A DNA stretch of 64,000 nucleotides from Pollutiaquabacter sp046052345 (GTDB lineage Bacteria; Bacteroidota; Bacteroidia; AKYH767-A; 2013-40CM-41-45). The notes under the pieces are model-generated. The model ran no database searches. It was not told the DNA's origin and saw only the letters and a list, made by a program, of their open reading frames with translations. The stretch is taken from positions 1-64,000 of the forward strand of contig JBJOMN010000001.1 of NCBI GenBank assembly GCA_046052345.1, in the 5' to 3' direction. Of this stretch, positions 61,655 to 64,000 are shown piece by piece; positions within the stretch are counted from its first letter, which is position 1, and every line of letters starts with the position of its first letter. The position numbers were made by a program, and so were the translations under genes.

Positions 61655-61662
61655 TACCTTTA
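61655..61662 (+). promoter_or_regulatory. TACCTTTA -7 box for the 61683 gene
   Basis: TACCTTTA matches TAnnTTTR and ends 20 bases before the TTG start at 61683. Confidence 0.45.
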
Positions 61663-61682
61663 CCTGACCTGAAATCCGCGTC

Positions 61683-62237
61683 TTGAAACTGACCCTTCCC
61701 GTCCGTACACTTCTGGGCCGCATGCAGTTGCGCAAGGATATCCGAAAGCGTTCGGTCGATCATTCCACCGTCGGTTTTTCGGAAGCCCGGCGGATAGGCA
61801 TTCTGTACGATGCCACCGATGCCGCCGATTTCGAAGCGGTCAAGGATTATATCAAACGCATCAGGACGGACTTCCGGAAGGATTTGCTTTCGTTGGGATT
61901 CGTAGACAAGAAGAAGCTGCCCAAGGAGCAGTTTCCGCAGTACGGGATGGACTTGTTCACCCGTAAAGGCATCGATTTCAGGATGGTCCCTAACGACCCT
62001 ATCGTACACAATTTCATCAACGAGCGGTTTGACATACTCATCAACCTGCATGACGGCAAACTGCTTCCCCTCCGATATGTCTCCGCCATGTCGAACGCCC
62101 GCTTCCGTGTAGGACGATATGACAAGCGTTCGGTCGACTCCTACGACATGATGGTGAATCTGACCGGTAATCCTTCCGTGAGTCAGATCCTCGAGGAGAC
62201 GGAGGCATTCCTGCGAAAGCTCAATAACCGGTCATGA
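61683..62237 (+). CDS. Uncharacterised conserved protein encoded beside dapA
   Basis: A 184-residue cytoplasmic protein with a basic N-terminus (LRKDIRKRSVDHSTV). The centre has alternating strands and helices, e.g. RIGILYDATDAADFEAV and FDILINLHDGKLLPLRYV, and the end reads YDMMVNLTGNPSVSQIL. I do not recognise an activity. Genes of this type sit before dapA in other Bacteroidota as I recall. The start is TTG at 61683, since the next in-frame ATG would remove the conserved basic start. It overlaps dapA by four bases (ATGA), so the two are coupled. Confidence 0.78.
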   Translation: MKLTLPVRTLLGRMQLRKDIRKRSVDHSTVGFSEARRIGILYDATDAADFEAVKDYIKRIRTDFRKDLLSLGFVDKKKLPKEQFPQYGMDLFTRKGIDFRMVPNDPIVHNFINERFDILINLHDGKLLPLRYVSAMSNARFRVGRYDKRSVDSYDMMVNLTGNPSVSQILEETEAFLRKLNNRS

Positions 62238-63106
62238 ACATCAACAAGCTCAAAGGGACTGGAGTCGCTCTCGTGACTCCTTTTGACAGGTCCGGCAACA
62301 TCGATTTTCCGGCCCTGCGTAAACTTGTAGAGCATTGCATACGCGGAAAGGTCGATTACCTCGTGCCTATGGGGACGACGGGAGAATCCGTAACCCTTTC
62401 TGCAAAAGAACGACGTGCCGTCGTCGACTTCATCGTGGAGATCAATCGCGGACGAGTACCTGTCATGATGGGGCTTGGCGGAAATAACACGGAAGAGGTA
62501 CTTCGATCGTTCGACGACTACGACTTTGACGGGATAGCCGCAGTACTTTCGGTTTCGCCATACTACAACCGGCCTTCCCAGACCGGTATCATCAGACATT
62601 ATAAAGCGATAGCCCGTCAAAGCCCCGTCCCCGTCATCGCATACAATGTCCCTGCAAGGACCGGTTCCGCCATGGAAGCGACCACCACCCTTGAGTTGGC
62701 CTACGGTGCCGACAACCTAGTAGGTATCAAGGAAGCTTCCGGCAGCATGGAACGGGTGATGGCGATCCTTCAGGATCGGCCTTCGGGATTTCTTGTCATC
62801 AGCGGCGACGATGCCCTGACCTTGCCGATCATCGCATGTGGCGGAGATGGTCTGATATCGGTGATTGCCAATGCCTATCCACGTGAGACTTCCGGCATGG
62901 TAAAGGCGGCGCTCGCCGGCGACTACAAGTTAGCCCGCAAGCATCATTACGGGTTGCTGGAAATGACGAATGCCATTTTCGCAGAGGGAAGTCCTTCCGG
63001 AATCAAGGGCCTGCTCCAGCTCAAGGGCATCTGCTCCGGGCATGTACGTATGCCGTTGGTACCTGCATCCAAGGCGTTGCTTTCCCGGCTCCATTCATTG
63101 ATGTGA
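62234..63106 (+). CDS. dapA: 4-hydroxy-tetrahydrodipicolinate synthase
   Basis: A 290-residue TIM-barrel aldolase that condenses pyruvate and aspartate semialdehyde, the first committed step to lysine and diaminopimelate. The Schiff-base lysine is in LVGIKEASG, the catalytic tyrosine in VIAYNVPARTG, and the MGTTGES substrate loop is present. Length and order are normal. It overlaps the preceding unknown gene by four bases. Confidence 0.96.
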   Translation: MNINKLKGTGVALVTPFDRSGNIDFPALRKLVEHCIRGKVDYLVPMGTTGESVTLSAKERRAVVDFIVEINRGRVPVMMGLGGNNTEEVLRSFDDYDFDGIAAVLSVSPYYNRPSQTGIIRHYKAIARQSPVPVIAYNVPARTGSAMEATTTLELAYGADNLVGIKEASGSMERVMAILQDRPSGFLVISGDDALTLPIIACGGDGLISVIANAYPRETSGMVKAALAGDYKLARKHHYGLLEMTNAIFAEGSPSGIKGLLQLKGICSGHVRMPLVPASKALLSRLHSLM

Positions 63107-63169
63107 GCAGGCAGGAGCGGGCTCTGAACTTTCAGGGATTCCGTTTGTTCTCATCATTTACAACCGAAA

Positions 63170-64000
63170 ATGAACAGACACCTCGCGCTTCTCCTATTCC
63201 TTTTTCTGCCTTTTTTCTCTTTTTCCCAGACCGGCACCATTCGCGGAAAGGTCGTTGATAAACTCAATCACCAACCGGTGCCTTTCGCTCCGGTAGGAAT
63301 ATCGGTACTTGGAGTAGGTGTCACTACCGACACTGCAGGCGTGTTCGAAATGAAGGGACTGGTGCCAGGGGTTTACAACGTGGAAGTGAACGTCCTGGGA
63401 TATAAGCCGGTCACTGTATTCGAGGTGCCGGTCAGCGGTACACGGGTGAAGGTGCTTGAAATCGAGCTGGAGGAACAGTTGAAAGACCTCCGGGAGGTGG
63501 AAGTCAGGCCGGATGCATTCGTACGCAAAGAAGAATCCCCTCTATCGGCCTACACGATAGGGGAAGTGGAGGTGAAGAGGAATCCCGGCTCCAACCGCGA
63601 CGTCTCGAAAGCGCTGCAATCCTTGCCCGGCGTCGCCGCTACCGCCAGTTTCCGTAACGACCTGATCATCCGTGGAGGTTCTTCGTATGAGAACAGATTC
63701 TACCTCGACGGTGTCGAGGTCCCCAACATCAATCATTTTTCCACCCAAGGGGCGACGGGAGGTCCCGTAGGAATGATCAATGTCGATTTTATACGTGACG
63801 TGGATTTCTATTCCGGCGCTTTCCCTGCGCAGCGCGGCAATACGCTCAGTTCGGTCCTGGATTTCAAGCTCAAGGAAGGACGATCCGATAAGACCGGGTA
63901 TACCTTCAGCCTTGGTGCCACGGACCTGGCCGCCACCATCGACGGGCCGATCGGCAAGGATGTCACCTACATCGCATCCTGGAGGCGTAGTTACCTGCAG
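63170..64000 (+). CDS. TonB-dependent receptor, N-terminal part (runs off the window)
   Basis: The first 277 residues of a gene that continues past the right edge. It has a signal peptide (to FSFSQ, about residue 20), then a carboxypeptidase-regulatory-like domain (TIRGKVVDKLNHQPVPFAPV, about 22-105), then a TonB plug domain (about 130-250; VSKALQSLPGV, DLIIRGGSSYENRFYLDGV). It is an outer-membrane transporter of the CarbopepD_reg-plug type, not clearly SusC; whether a SusD partner follows cannot be seen. The substrate is unknown. No typical promoter box stands out in the 63-base gap after dapA. Confidence 0.9.
   Translation, partial: MNRHLALLLFLFLPFFSFSQTGTIRGKVVDKLNHQPVPFAPVGISVLGVGVTTDTAGVFEMKGLVPGVYNVEVNVLGYKPVTVFEVPVSGTRVKVLEIELEEQLKDLREVEVRPDAFVRKEESPLSAYTIGEVEVKRNPGSNRDVSKALQSLPGVAATASFRNDLIIRGGSSYENRFYLDGVEVPNINHFSTQGATGGPVGMINVDFIRDVDFYSGAFPAQRGNTLSSVLDFKLKEGRSDKTGYTFSLGATDLAATIDGPIGKDVTYIASWRRSYLQ

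Noticed and set aside
1..64000. CRISPR arrays, prophage, transposases, toxin-antitoxin or defence islands
   Set aside because: I looked for regularly spaced repeats, integrases, transposase motifs and restriction or abortive-infection proteins on both strands and saw none; gene content and composition are even throughout.

Overview
The window is a dense, ordinary-looking stretch of chromosome from a member of the Bacteroidota, probably an uncultivated lineage within Bacteroidia (the exact order cannot be decided from the sequence alone). Three things point there. Secreted proteins carry type IX secretion C-terminal sorting domains (three of type A, one of the gliding-motility-associated type B). 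Shine-Dalgarno sequences are largely absent. The phylum's TAnnTTTG -7 promoter box precedes a large share of the genes. Base composition looks slightly above 50% GC and even throughout. I see no insertion sequence, prophage, CRISPR array, rRNA operon or other sign of recent transfer.

Layout. 0-2.6 kb: end of an unknown gene, then a leftward rlmD-NlpC/P60-phosphoribosyltransferase operon. 2.7-8.5 kb: ornithine aminotransferase (rocD), a leftward pair of sensor-kinase-like membrane proteins, and an AsmA/GT51 transglycosylase fusion. 8.5-14.7 kb: a MiaE-like tRNA hydroxylase, a thioesterase, a nucleotide-sugar dehydratase and a glycosyltransferase fired from divergent promoters, then gcvT and comB. 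14.7-25.5 kb: a phospholipase C-like secreted enzyme, the leftward rel-fur-STAS-purA stringent-response/purine cluster, and the tyrosine-catabolism enzymes FAH and HmgA on either side of a large secreted beta-helix protein. 25.5-33.6 kb: glyA, a sugar nucleotidyltransferase, an NMO/FabK-like flavoprotein, an M16 protease pair and a type B T9SS cargo protein. 33.6-42.4 kb: guaB, a T9SS-exported multicopper oxidase, and an outer-membrane-protein chaperone cluster (PpiC-like, SurA-like lipoprotein, SurA) followed by MoxR. 42.4-51.6 kb: MutS2 lacking its Smr nuclease domain, a BaiN-type flavoprotein, CtpA, a secreted endonuclease/phosphatase, YqgE, an orphan lipoprotein, nfo and tRNA-Lys. 51.6-64 kb: a GNAT-like protein, dnaA, a two-gene 5'-nucleotidase, a YbgC thioesterase, an M42 peptidase, ribD/prmC, ligA, dapA and the start of a TonB-dependent receptor.

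Most genes are housekeeping. The most distinctive signal is in the DNA between them. At eleven genes a TAnnTT(T/C)(G/A) box sits only 3-8 nt before the start codon, which places the predicted transcription start at, or within five bases of, the start codon, so these mRNAs would be leaderless or nearly so. At 27871-27889 two such boxes form a perfect 19-bp inverted repeat that must serve two divergent genes. Other points worth a second look are the degenerate histidine-kinase pair, the Smr-less MutS2, the split 5'-nucleotidase with its halves in reversed order, and a heptanucleotide tandem repeat at 9233-9260. I did not find a clearly new multi-gene system.
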